Shown here piece by piece: positions 1-5,620 of a stretch of DNA of 5,625 nt. Each line of letters starts with the position of its first letter. Position 1 is the stretch's first letter. Where the stretch lies: positions 1 to 5,625 of the forward strand of contig RFPG01000094.1 in assembly GCA_009926245.1 (NCBI GenBank), read 5' to 3'. The position numbers were made by a program, and so were the translations under genes. The notes beneath the pieces are model-generated. The model was not told where the DNA came from, did not search any database, and saw only the letters and a program-made list of their open reading frames with translations. Source of the stretch: Sphingobacteriia bacterium. GTDB taxonomy: Bacteria; Bacteroidota; Bacteroidia; UBA7662.

Positions 1-75
1 CTGGGCCTGCAACGAAGGGGATAAGGCCATCACCCCTAACCAAAACAAAAGATTCCAAAGGAAACGTTTCATCAT
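1..75 (-). CDS. Secreted or envelope protein, N-terminal fragment (signal peptide only)
   Basis: Only the first 25 codons are inside the window; the gene continues beyond base 1, so the product is unknown. Reading leftward from the ATG pair at 75-70, the frame gives two Met, then KR, a hydrophobic core of about 17 residues (FLWNLLFWLGVMALSPS) and LQA followed by Q. This is a textbook Sec signal peptide with likely signal peptidase I cleavage after Ala24. No Cys follows the cleavage position, so there is no sign of a lipoprotein. The frame stays open further upstream (to a GTG at 102), but the positively charged start of the signal peptide sets the start at ATG 75 or 72. There is no Shine-Dalgarno sequence. 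The gene is divergent from the photolyase gene across a 94-bp gap. I see the signal peptide directly; that this is a real gene is inferred from it. Confidence 0.72.
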   Translation of the reverse strand, partial: MMKRFLWNLLFWLGVMALSPSLQAQ

Positions 76-78
76 AGA

Positions 79-86
79 CAAAATTA
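79..86 (-). promoter_or_regulatory. Candidate Bacteroidota -7 box (TAATTTTG) for the left-edge gene
   Basis: On the - strand TAATTTTG matches TAnnTTTG exactly and ends three bases before the first ATG of the secreted-protein gene. No clear TTTG lies 19-21 bases upstream as the -33 element. If real, transcription would begin at or next to the start codon, giving a leaderless mRNA. A chance match in AT-rich intergenic DNA is possible. Confidence 0.3.
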
Positions 87-153
87 ATCCAAAAGGACCC
101 ACCTTTGAACCATGCGAGTCTTCTTGCCTACATTCTCAAAACAAATAAATCCA

Positions 154-161
154 TCGATTTG
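154..161 (+). promoter_or_regulatory. Candidate -7 box (TCGATTTG) for the photolyase gene
   Basis: TCGATTTG matches TAnnTTTG except at its second base and ends eight bases before the photolyase ATG. An alternative start region is TTTG at 104-107 followed 21 bases later by the weaker box TACATTCT (129-136), which would leave a leader of about 25-30 bases. Neither is convincing alone. No Shine-Dalgarno sequence precedes the ATG. Confidence 0.2.
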
Positions 162-169
162 TTGATTCG

Positions 170-1624
170 ATGGTGGAAACGATCAACTTGGTTTGGATCA
201 AACGAGATTTACGAACCTCGGATCACCTCCCCCTTCAGGCAGCCGAAGAGGCCGGACTACCTTACCGTATCCTCTTTATCTGGGAACCTGATATCCTAGC
301 CCAACCCGATCAGTCCGAACGCCACCGTCGCTTTGAATGGGAGTCCTTGCAGGATATGAATCAGCGATTAAGGCCATGGAACCGGCTTGTGGAACTATGT
401 TACGGATCGGCGGTGGAGGTTTTGGATTGGTTTTGCCAAGAGTACAAGGTTCTCAACCTGTACTCCTACCGTGAAACCGGTACCCTCAAGACCTATCAAA
501 GAGATCGTCACGTCGCCCAACGAATGCGTTTTCATCAAGTCGCTTGGACTGAATATCAACGCAACGGGGTGGAGCGGGGCCTTCAAAACCGGGAAGGCTG
601 GTTGCAACGATGGTGGACCCACGCTGTTTCCCAGCCTATCGTCAACACCTACTCCCCCCAGTCCCTAGCCCTTCGCCCCCATCCATTCCCTTTGCCAATC
701 CAGCCATTTGAATTCTTGAGCCAGCGTCAAGGGTCCATGCAACCCGGAGGCGAATCCAACGCCAACACGTATCTGGAATCCTTTATTCAAACAAGGCATA
801 CCCATTACATCGCTCACCTATCCAAACCCTTGGAAAGTCGGCGATCCTGCGCTAGGATATCGCCTTATTTGGCTTGGGGCAACCTGTCCATACGCCAAGT
901 GATGCATCGAACCCCATCCGGACTCAAAGCCTTCCGAAACCGGTTGCAATGGCATGACCATTTTATCCAAAAATTCGAGCAAGAAACCCGCTACGAAACC
1001 GAGTCCATTAACCAAGCGTATGCCGACTTGGCTTGGACTCACCGAAGCGATTACCTCAAGGCTTGGGAGCTTGGACAAACCGGGTACCCTCTGGTCGATG
1101 CCTGCATGCGGGCCCTCTTGGAAACGGGATGGATCAATTTTCGAATGCGGGCCCTGCTCGTAAGCTTTTTGTGTCATCGGTTGGACCAAGACTGGCGATG
1201 GGGTGTCAACCACCTGGCCCGTGTTTTTTTGGATTACCATCCGGGTATTCATTTTCCTCAATTTCAAATGCAAGCGGGGGTCACCGGTGCGAATCTTATA
1301 CGCGTTTACAACCCGGTTCTGAACGGTTTAAAACACGACCCCTTGGGCCATTTTGTTCGAAAATGGGTGCCTGAACTCCAAAAATTGCCGAACGAATTCA
1401 TCCACCAACCCTGGGCCGTCACCCCTTTGGAATCCTCCTTGTTCGGGTTTGAGCCCGGGGTTACCTATCCCCATCCCGTGGTGGAACCCAACCAAAACCA
1501 AAGCCCGGCGGTTAAGCGACTTTGGGAACTACGCCAAAGTGAAGAAGCGCGGCATGAGAAAAAACGAATTCTTGGAAAATTAAGCCACCCTCCCTCTCTA
1601 CAGTCTCAGCGAAGACGACGGTAA
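170..1624 (+). CDS. Cryptochrome/deoxyribodipyrimidine photolyase family flavoprotein
   Basis: A 484-residue flavoprotein of the family that repairs UV pyrimidine dimers with blue light or acts as a cryptochrome sensor. Residues about 5-130 are the Rossmann-like antenna domain (LVWIKRDLR at 7-15). Residues about 200-450 are the helical FAD-binding domain: ISPYLAWGNLSIR (230-242), GQTGYPLVDACMR (302-314), NFRMRALLVSFL (323-334), DWRWG (341-345) and RVYNP (378-382). Aligned without gaps to E. coli PhrB from recalled sequence, W289 and W342 match W306 and W359 of the electron-transfer chain. The third, W382, is Phe365, and the FAD-facing N378 is His361, within a DYHPGIH segment. I recall that segment from a bacterial photolyase-like subgroup, so repair activity is likely but not certain. 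ATG 170 places the conserved LVWIKRDLR at the usual distance from the N terminus. The last codons, encoding QSQRRRR, overlap the convergent GT39 gene. Confidence 0.93.
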   Translation: MVETINLVWIKRDLRTSDHLPLQAAEEAGLPYRILFIWEPDILAQPDQSERHRRFEWESLQDMNQRLRPWNRLVELCYGSAVEVLDWFCQEYKVLNLYSYRETGTLKTYQRDRHVAQRMRFHQVAWTEYQRNGVERGLQNREGWLQRWWTHAVSQPIVNTYSPQSLALRPHPFPLPIQPFEFLSQRQGSMQPGGESNANTYLESFIQTRHTHYIAHLSKPLESRRSCARISPYLAWGNLSIRQVMHRTPSGLKAFRNRLQWHDHFIQKFEQETRYETESINQAYADLAWTHRSDYLKAWELGQTGYPLVDACMRALLETGWINFRMRALLVSFLCHRLDQDWRWGVNHLARVFLDYHPGIHFPQFQMQAGVTGANLIRVYNPVLNGLKHDPLGHFVRKWVPELQKLPNEFIHQPWAVTPLESSLFGFEPGVTYPHPVVEPNQNQSPAVKRLWELRQSEEARHEKKRILGKLSHPPSLQSQRRRR

Positions 1625-3288
1625 ATCACGTACCCGCCTTGGGACCTATGCCGTACCAAGGCGTGGGTGGTGGTATCGGGTGGGCGGTCCACCCTCGTCA
1701 CCAAAAAAACGGGACGGTCCAAAGGAACCTGTAACAACTCATCCCCGGTAGGCATGGAAGACGATCCGGAAGCGGGTTCAAAAGGAATTTGCAGGTAAAA
1801 AAACGGGGCATAACTTTTGAACCCCCAGGTCCCTGCATAGACTTTTTGGCCAGCCAGCGATTGGTAGAAATTCACCGCCGGGGTCTGGGTCACGGAGGCA
1901 ATGCGCGGCAGATAGGAAAAAGTCAAACCCATCACCAAAAAAGCCACGCCCAAACCCATCACCGGTACCCCCAGGTCGGGCCTCTTGTTTTTGGACTTTT
2001 GCCAACCCCAAAATGCCAAAAAAGGAAGCGGAACGATCCACAACGATTCCCAACCCGACCAAGGCAGGGCATCGCGAAGCGCTTCTCGAACAAAAACATC
2101 CTTGATTTGATCCATCCAGCTGGCTTTGAAGCGCATGACCCAAGGAATCGCACCCAAAACCAAGGACCACAAGAGAACCTGAAAAGTAAAAATCCAGCTT
2201 AACCAACGAGGCCAAGTTCCCTTTTGGGGGTCTCGTGCCAAGAAGGAAGCCCCCAAATACGCCAGCGGAACGTAAGTCAACGAAGAGTAGTGGATGATCT
2301 TGGTGGTGCTCATGCTGAATACTACCAAAACAACCCAAAATAGAGCCCACATGGACTGATGCAGGGTGATGGAGAAATCCTCGCTATGTACGGTTTTTTG
2401 CCAACGGAACAAGAGGGGCAAAGCCAAAGGAACCGCTGGCAGACAACCCAATAACAAAACCAACGCATGGTAGTAAAAGGGCTGTTCATGGCCTGCCACG
2501 CCGGTTCGAAACAAGTCGATCATGTAAGACCAAAACAAGAGCAATTGACTCGGTCCCCGAACCCACCACTCCAAGGCAACCCACGAAAGAACCGGTACCA
2601 AAAGACCGATCCCAAAGACTCCTGCACCTCTCCACCACAAGAAGGACCAGGATTTGTTACGAAGAATCCAAAAAAGAGCCGTTAAAGCCAATAACAAAAA
2701 ACCTACAGGCCCTTTGGTTAAAACAGCCCATCCGGAAGCGGTACCAGCCGCCAACCACCACCCTGCTTTCCAAATGCCCTGCAATCCCAGGTGCATGGCC
2801 CTCAACAAGGCAAAAACAGACAACAAAATAAAATAATTGAACATCGGATCGATGATACCCGATTTGAAATACGCATGCGGCAACAACGTGGCCCAAAAAA
2901 GGACAGCCCATAGCCATCCCATGCGCTGGGAATACCAGCGCCTACCTATTTCGTAAAGCGTTAATAGATAAATGGTTCCAAGCAATGCATTGGGCAAACG
3001 GGCCGCCATCTCTCCCACCCCAAAAACCTTCATCATCCCGGCCTGCACCAGCATAAAAAGGGGGGGCTTTTCGTAAAAGGGACGGTAATTTATTTGGACA
3101 GACCCGTAATCCCCGGTCGCCAACATTTCGCGGGCCGATTCAGCAAAATTGATCTCATCCCAATCCAGCAAGGACCATCCCCCCAATCCCAAATAAAAAA
3201 AAACCGATAAGAGAACCAGCAGGGGCCTCGCAAAACGAGGTCGAGTGAACCAGGGTTCCGATTGATTTAGCCTCTGGTCCGTACCCAT
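1606..3288 (-). CDS. GT39/ArnT-like polyprenyl-phosphate-sugar glycosyltransferase, integral membrane
   Basis: A GT-C fold enzyme expected to move a sugar from a polyprenyl-phosphate donor to an acceptor on the periplasmic face; lipid A, glycan or protein are all possible and the acceptor cannot be read. The protein is 560 residues from ATG 3288. The first membrane helix is about 21-41, followed by the catalytic loop motif LDWDE (41-45; D42 and D44 are candidate catalytic acids) and FYEKPPLF (71-78), as in ArnT-type enzymes. Further hydrophobic segments make about 11-13 helices in total, with LTKGP at 190-194, HEQPFYY at 267-273 and a soluble tail from about 461. A TTG at 3300 would add four residues; I prefer the ATG. 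Either start lies inside the 3' end of the PHP gene (22-bp overlap from ATG), suggesting translational coupling. It is the last gene of a three-gene operon and overlaps the photolyase gene tail-to-tail by 19 bp. Confidence 0.9.
   Translation of the reverse strand: MGTDQRLNQSEPWFTRPRFARPLLVLLSVFFYLGLGGWSLLDWDEINFAESAREMLATGDYGSVQINYRPFYEKPPLFMLVQAGMMKVFGVGEMAARLPNALLGTIYLLTLYEIGRRWYSQRMGWLWAVLFWATLLPHAYFKSGIIDPMFNYFILLSVFALLRAMHLGLQGIWKAGWWLAAGTASGWAVLTKGPVGFLLLALTALFWILRNKSWSFLWWRGAGVFGIGLLVPVLSWVALEWWVRGPSQLLLFWSYMIDLFRTGVAGHEQPFYYHALVLLLGCLPAVPLALPLLFRWQKTVHSEDFSITLHQSMWALFWVVLVVFSMSTTKIIHYSSLTYVPLAYLGASFLARDPQKGTWPRWLSWIFTFQVLLWSLVLGAIPWVMRFKASWMDQIKDVFVREALRDALPWSGWESLWIVPLPFLAFWGWQKSKNKRPDLGVPVMGLGVAFLVMGLTFSYLPRIASVTQTPAVNFYQSLAGQKVYAGTWGFKSYAPFFYLQIPFEPASGSSSMPTGDELLQVPLDRPVFLVTRVDRPPDTTTHALVRHRSQGGYVIYRRLR
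1635..1663 (+). repeat. 8-bp inverted repeat just past the photolyase stop
   Basis: CGCCTTGG (1635-1642) and CCAAGGCG (1656-1663) are perfect complements around a 13-base loop, starting 11 bases after the photolyase TAA and inside the 3' end of the GT39 gene. No T-run follows on the + strand, so this is not a standard intrinsic terminator. It could stabilise or mark the end of the photolyase mRNA, or be a chance result of coding sequence. Confidence 0.3.
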
Positions 3289-4475
3289 CGTGCCATCCAA
3301 AGAATTCCAACCAAAGAACCCAAGACCAAAAGTCGAAAAGACCAGGTCCGGATCGAATCCGGTGTTGCCCGAAGCGAAGCAGCCAAGGGCAAGTTCCTGC
3401 CATCGTAACGCACCATGGGGTTTAACAAAAGTTGGGCCCCTTTATCCAATGCCACAACGCGGGCATAGGATTCTTGAGCTCCCAGTTCAACCAAAAGGGT
3501 GTCCGTGTTTTGGGATGAGGCTAAAACCTTCCCGTTTTGGCCGATGGCCTGAATGCGCTCCAAAGGATGCGAAAATCGAAAAACGCGTTGATTCTCCGAA
3601 GGGGCCGTGCAAGACACCAAGGCCTTGTCGAAGCTGGAATCTTCGGCGTACACCGCGTAGTGCCGACCCATCAGGGCCTGTTGCATCACATCTCGGGTCT
3701 CGGCTTGGTCCCCCATCAGTACATTCCAGCGCTTGAAGGTCGCTTCCCGGTGTAAATCGTGGGTATCGTCGTTGGCCATCACCCACGACAAACGCCCAGC
3801 GGATAGGGCGGCATCGTAATACTTCTCCGAATGTCGATAATGGTTAAAAACCTCCATAAAATGATATCCTCCCAAGAGCGGCATGTCGGCCAACCGGCGA
3901 CCTCCTCCAAAATCCGGATGCGCCATTACCAAAACCGCGCCCCTGTCGCGCAATCCGTGAATGATTTGCTGTTGTTGGGATGTGTTCTGGTAGAGCGGAA
4001 AATCAAAATAGGAAGGCCGATCCAAACCCATCACCAACAAATGCGATTTGAGGGGATTGTACCCGCTTTCATAAACAGGCACGTACAAAGGTGCTTTGTT
4101 CAGCGACCAATCACTTATTTGATGGTAATTGGACAAGGAAGGGAGATGATAACCTCTTGACAAATAAGCTGTTATTAATGTTGAATCGGATTGATGACCG
4201 TTCGTGAGCCCACCCCAGGAACGGGAATGGGCATGGAAATTGGCTTTGAATCGAAGCGGAGGCATCGAATCGTAAGGGTTGTAAAGGCTGGAACCCGAAA
4301 AGGGTTGAGCCGGTGCAAATTGATAAATCTCGGAACGGAGGTAGAAGCCAACGGCCACGAACAAGACCAACAATACCAACAAAGCCAAAGCCTGAACGCC
4401 TCGAAGCAAAACGCGCAATAAGCGATGAATCAGGTTCCCAAACCCACGAATCCAGCCCTGATTGGCGGTCCTCAT
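3267..4475 (-). CDS. Membrane-anchored PHP-domain metal-dependent hydrolase, predicted periplasmic
   Basis: A PHP (polymerase and histidinol phosphatase) family protein, 402 residues from ATG 4475. An Arg-rich N terminus is followed by a membrane helix (about 28-46). The PHP domain runs from about 76 to 270, and a second helix (about 380-394) precedes an Arg-rich end. The positive-inside rule places both ends in the cytoplasm and the PHP domain in the periplasm. PHP motifs: FHAHS (H81, H83), SNYH (115-118), E136, H145, AHPDF (H186), FMEVFNH (E208) and NDDTH (D237, H239). Motif II, usually DH, reads N116-Y117, so one metal site may be altered. PHP proteins are often phosphoesterases; the substrate here is unknown. 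A TTG at 4484 is also in frame but overlaps the GT2 stop, whereas ATG 4475 follows that TAG by one base. The flanking GT2 and GT39 genes suggest a role in lipid-linked sugar metabolism or glycan modification. Confidence 0.85.
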   Translation of the reverse strand: MRTANQGWIRGFGNLIHRLLRVLLRGVQALALLVLLVLFVAVGFYLRSEIYQFAPAQPFSGSSLYNPYDSMPPLRFKANFHAHSRSWGGLTNGHQSDSTLITAYLSRGYHLPSLSNYHQISDWSLNKAPLYVPVYESGYNPLKSHLLVMGLDRPSYFDFPLYQNTSQQQQIIHGLRDRGAVLVMAHPDFGGGRRLADMPLLGGYHFMEVFNHYRHSEKYYDAALSAGRLSWVMANDDTHDLHREATFKRWNVLMGDQAETRDVMQQALMGRHYAVYAEDSSFDKALVSCTAPSENQRVFRFSHPLERIQAIGQNGKVLASSQNTDTLLVELGAQESYARVVALDKGAQLLLNPMVRYDGRNLPLAASLRATPDSIRTWSFRLLVLGSLVGILWMARWVRTRG

Positions 4476-4476
4476 T

Positions 4477-5217
4477 CTAACCAAAAATCGGAGACCGTAG
4501 GAGTCCCCATTTTTGAAGACGATACATCAGGGCCACCCTTAAGACACCCAGGCCGTACACCGTGCTACGCCGGAAATTAATGGAGGAGGCTTCATCAAAG
4601 TACCGGGTGGGGCAAGACACTTCGCCTACCTCGTACCCAAAAAAGCAGACTTGAGCTAACATTTGATTGTCAAAAACAAAATCGTCCGAATTCTTTTCAA
4701 AAGGAATGTTACGGAGCACTTCGGCCGTGAAAAGGCGGTAGCCGGTATGGTATTCCGATAGCTTCTGCCCCATCAAAAGATTTTGGGTCAGGGTTAGCAT
4801 GCGGTTGAACACATATTTGTAAAGCGGCATTCCACCCCTCAAGGCTCCTTTACCCAAAATACGAGAACCAATCACCACCGGGTACACCTTGTGAGCGGCC
4901 AAATAGGCCATGCTTTCAATCAAACGGGGCGTGTACTGGTAATCGGGGTGGAGCATGATCACCAGATCTGCTCCCAATTCAAGAGCCTTGTTGTAACAGG
5001 TTTTTTGGTTTCCACCGTAACCCCTGTTCTGAGGATGCACCAAAACATGGCGGATTCCGAGTTCCCTTCCGACCTCCGCGGTGCGGTCGGTGGAATGATC
5101 GTCCACCAAAACCACCTCATCCACGATATCCATGGGAATTTCTGCGTAAGTCCTGGCGAGGGTTTTCTCGGCATTGTACGCGGGCAGGATAACGACCAGT
5201 TTTTGACCCAAAAGCAT
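4477..5217 (-). CDS. GT2 glycosyltransferase, dolichyl/polyprenyl-phosphate sugar synthase type
   Basis: A 246-residue GT-A fold enzyme of family GT2, closest in layout to the DPM1/dolichyl-phosphate-glucose synthase-like group, which transfers a sugar from a nucleotide donor to a polyprenyl phosphate at the cytoplasmic face. Visible motifs: LPAYNAEKTL (11-20), VDDHSTDRT (38-46, nucleotide binding through D39/D40), NRGYGGNQKT (64-73), the metal/donor motif HPDYQY (90-95, D92 in the DxD place), GSRI (117-120), EYHTGYR (155-161) and NSDDFVFDNQML (176-187). The last part is only moderately hydrophobic and there is no clear membrane anchor, as in soluble DPM1-type enzymes. The start is ATG 5217, with no Shine-Dalgarno sequence. 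It is the first gene of the operon with the PHP and GT39 genes, and GT39 needs exactly the kind of lipid-linked donor this group makes. The sugar and the exact lipid are not evident. Confidence 0.91.
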   Translation of the reverse strand: MLLGQKLVVILPAYNAEKTLARTYAEIPMDIVDEVVLVDDHSTDRTAEVGRELGIRHVLVHPQNRGYGGNQKTCYNKALELGADLVIMLHPDYQYTPRLIESMAYLAAHKVYPVVIGSRILGKGALRGGMPLYKYVFNRMLTLTQNLLMGQKLSEYHTGYRLFTAEVLRNIPFEKNSDDFVFDNQMLAQVCFFGYEVGEVSCPTRYFDEASSINFRRSTVYGLGVLRVALMYRLQKWGLLRSPIFG

Positions 5218-5224
5218 GATTGGG

Positions 5225-5232
5225 CAAAGGTA
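5225..5232 (-). promoter_or_regulatory. Candidate -7 box (TACCTTTG) for the GT2-PHP-GT39 operon
   Basis: On the - strand TACCTTTG is an exact match to the Bacteroidota -7 consensus TAnnTTTG and ends seven bases before the GT2 ATG. I see no clear TTTG at -33. Its place in the 41-bp gap between the operon and the divergent tRNA gene makes it the only reasonable site for an operon promoter here. The leader would be only a few bases long. Confidence 0.4.
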
Positions 5233-5246
5233 AAGGGCTTCGTGCT

Positions 5247-5254
5247 TAATTTAG
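5247..5254 (+). promoter_or_regulatory. Candidate -7 box (TAATTTAG) for tRNA-Ser
   Basis: TAATTTAG differs from TAnnTTTG at one base and ends four bases before the mature tRNA 5' end. No good -33 TTTG is seen at 19-21 bases. If used, it would leave almost no 5' leader for RNase P, so the real start may lie further upstream, within or beyond the divergent operon promoter. Confidence 0.22.
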
Positions 5255-5258
5255 CAGT

Positions 5259-5345
5259 GGAAAAATGCCAGAGTGGTCGATCGGGCCGCACTCGAAATGC
5301 GGTGTAGGGGCAACTCTACCGGGGGTTCGAATCCCTCTTTTTCCG
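5259..5345 (+). tRNA. tRNA-Ser(CGA), decoding UCG
   Basis: An 87-base class II tRNA. The acceptor stem GGAAAAA (5259-5265) pairs with TTTTTCC (5338-5344), and the discriminator is G5345, as usual for serine. The anticodon stem CCGCA/TGCGG (5286-5290/5298-5302) closes a CTCGAAA loop with anticodon CGA at 5293-5295. A long variable arm (5303-5320; GTAG 5304-5307 pairs with CTAC 5316-5319) and a D arm beginning CCAGAGTGGTCGA fit tRNA-Ser. The T stem GGGGG/CCCTC (one G-T pair) closes the loop TTCGAAT (5326-5332). CCA is not encoded; the bases after the discriminator are CAAC. The gene is divergent from the glycosyltransferase operon. Confidence 0.96.
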
Positions 5346-5468
5346 CAACCCGCAACGCCCCCCATTTGGGGGGCTTTTGCATTGGAGGGGATGAGGTCAG
5401 GGCGCAGCCCTGAACCGAAGACCCGTCAATGCAAAAGCGGAGCAGCGAAGCTGCGCGTTGCGGGTTGC
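5345..5468. repeat. 124-bp nested inverted repeat able to form a four-way junction
   Basis: Outer arms GCAACCCGCAACGC (5345-5358) and GCGTTGCGGGTTGC (5455-5468) are perfect 14-bp complements. Inside lie three arms. Arm 1 is GCCCCCC-ATTT-GGGGGGC (5357-5374). Arm 2 is a 12-bp stem, GCTTTTGCATTG (5373-5384) with CAATGCAAAAGC (5427-5438), capped by CAGGGC-GCA-GCCCTG (5398-5412). Arm 3 is GCAGC-GAA-GCTGC (5442-5454). The arms abut or overlap by two bases, leaving only GGA (5439-5441) unpaired at the junction. The internal loop of arm 2 may add GGG/CCC, GG/CC and tandem G-A pairs. The element begins at the last base of tRNA-Ser. I do not recognise a named family. It could be a tRNA-associated palindromic repeat, a folded single-stranded recombination or transposition substrate, or a structured RNA. 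Confidence 0.75.
5357..5378 (+). terminator. Intrinsic terminator of tRNA-Ser
   Basis: A perfect 7-bp GC-rich stem, GCCCCCC/GGGGGGC (5357-5363/5368-5374), with an ATTT loop is followed by TTTT (5375-5378), starting 11 bases after the tRNA. The U-tract is short. The same bases form the first arm of the larger nested palindrome, so the two folds share sequence. Confidence 0.65.
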
Positions 5469-5495
5469 TGGCCCCCCCCTTCCCGGGATGTACAA

Positions 5496-5506
5496 GCGCG
5501 CAGCGC
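5496..5506. repeat. Small GC hairpin with GCA triloop
   Basis: GCGC-GCA-GCGC is a perfect 4-bp stem around a GCA triloop closed by C-G, the same loop type as the two capped arms of the upstream palindrome. A register with five pairs and a CAG loop (5496-5508) is also possible. It lies 27 bases past the 124-bp element and 16 bases after a run of eight C (5472-5479). Confidence 0.4.
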
Positions 5507-5599
5507 GCCGTGATTCCTAACGACTCCTCGAAAAATTTAGCGAATAACCCAAAAGCAAGGATCCCCCGCCTTTTTGGGAAACATCCGGATCCATCCATG

Positions 5600-5620
5600 A
5601 AAGGTCCAATTGGGCCTTTT
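5600..5620. terminator. Terminator-like hairpin near the right edge
   Basis: AAAGGTCC (5600-5607) pairs with GGGCCTTT (5612-5619) over 8 bp, including one T-G pair, around an AATT loop, and TTTT ends at 5620. On the + strand it looks like a short-tract intrinsic terminator. The flanking A-run and T-run could let it work both ways, for example for a gene entering from the right. No gene that it ends is visible in the window. Confidence 0.4.

Noticed and set aside
1106..1155. Direct repeat of ATGCGGGCCCT (1106-1116 and 1145-1155)
   Set aside because: Both copies encode MRAL in the conserved MR-x-L and RMRALL family motifs of the photolyase, so protein constraint explains them.
818..1273. 151-codon open frame antisense to the photolyase gene
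   Set aside because: It lies entirely within the conserved FAD-binding domain coding sequence on the other strand and has no recognisable features.
1778..2350. 190-codon open frame on the - strand
   Set aside because: It is an out-of-frame reading of the GT39 gene, rich in Gly, Cys and Ser, with no family resemblance, while the GT39 frame carries clear membrane helices and motifs.
3370..3381. GCGAAGC-type heptamer inside the PHP coding region
   Set aside because: There is no extended complementary stem around it, and codon constraint is enough to explain it, unlike the intergenic hairpins after the tRNA.
3290..3736. 148-codon open frame antisense to the PHP gene
   Set aside because: Composition rich in Pro, Arg and Gly with no domain, and full overlap with a well-supported gene.
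4891..5307. 138-codon + strand frame crossing the GT2 5' end and the tRNA
   Set aside because: It is antisense to the conserved GT2 motifs and runs into the tRNA, so it is not a plausible gene.
5265..5513. 82-codon open frame on the + strand
   Set aside because: It begins inside the tRNA and runs through the nested palindrome; the composition is not protein-like and there is no independent start signal.
5251..5598. 115-codon open frame on the - strand across the tRNA region
   Set aside because: It runs antisense through tRNA-Ser and the palindrome. The EGFEPP-type peptide is the usual artefact of translating the T arm of a tRNA on the wrong strand.
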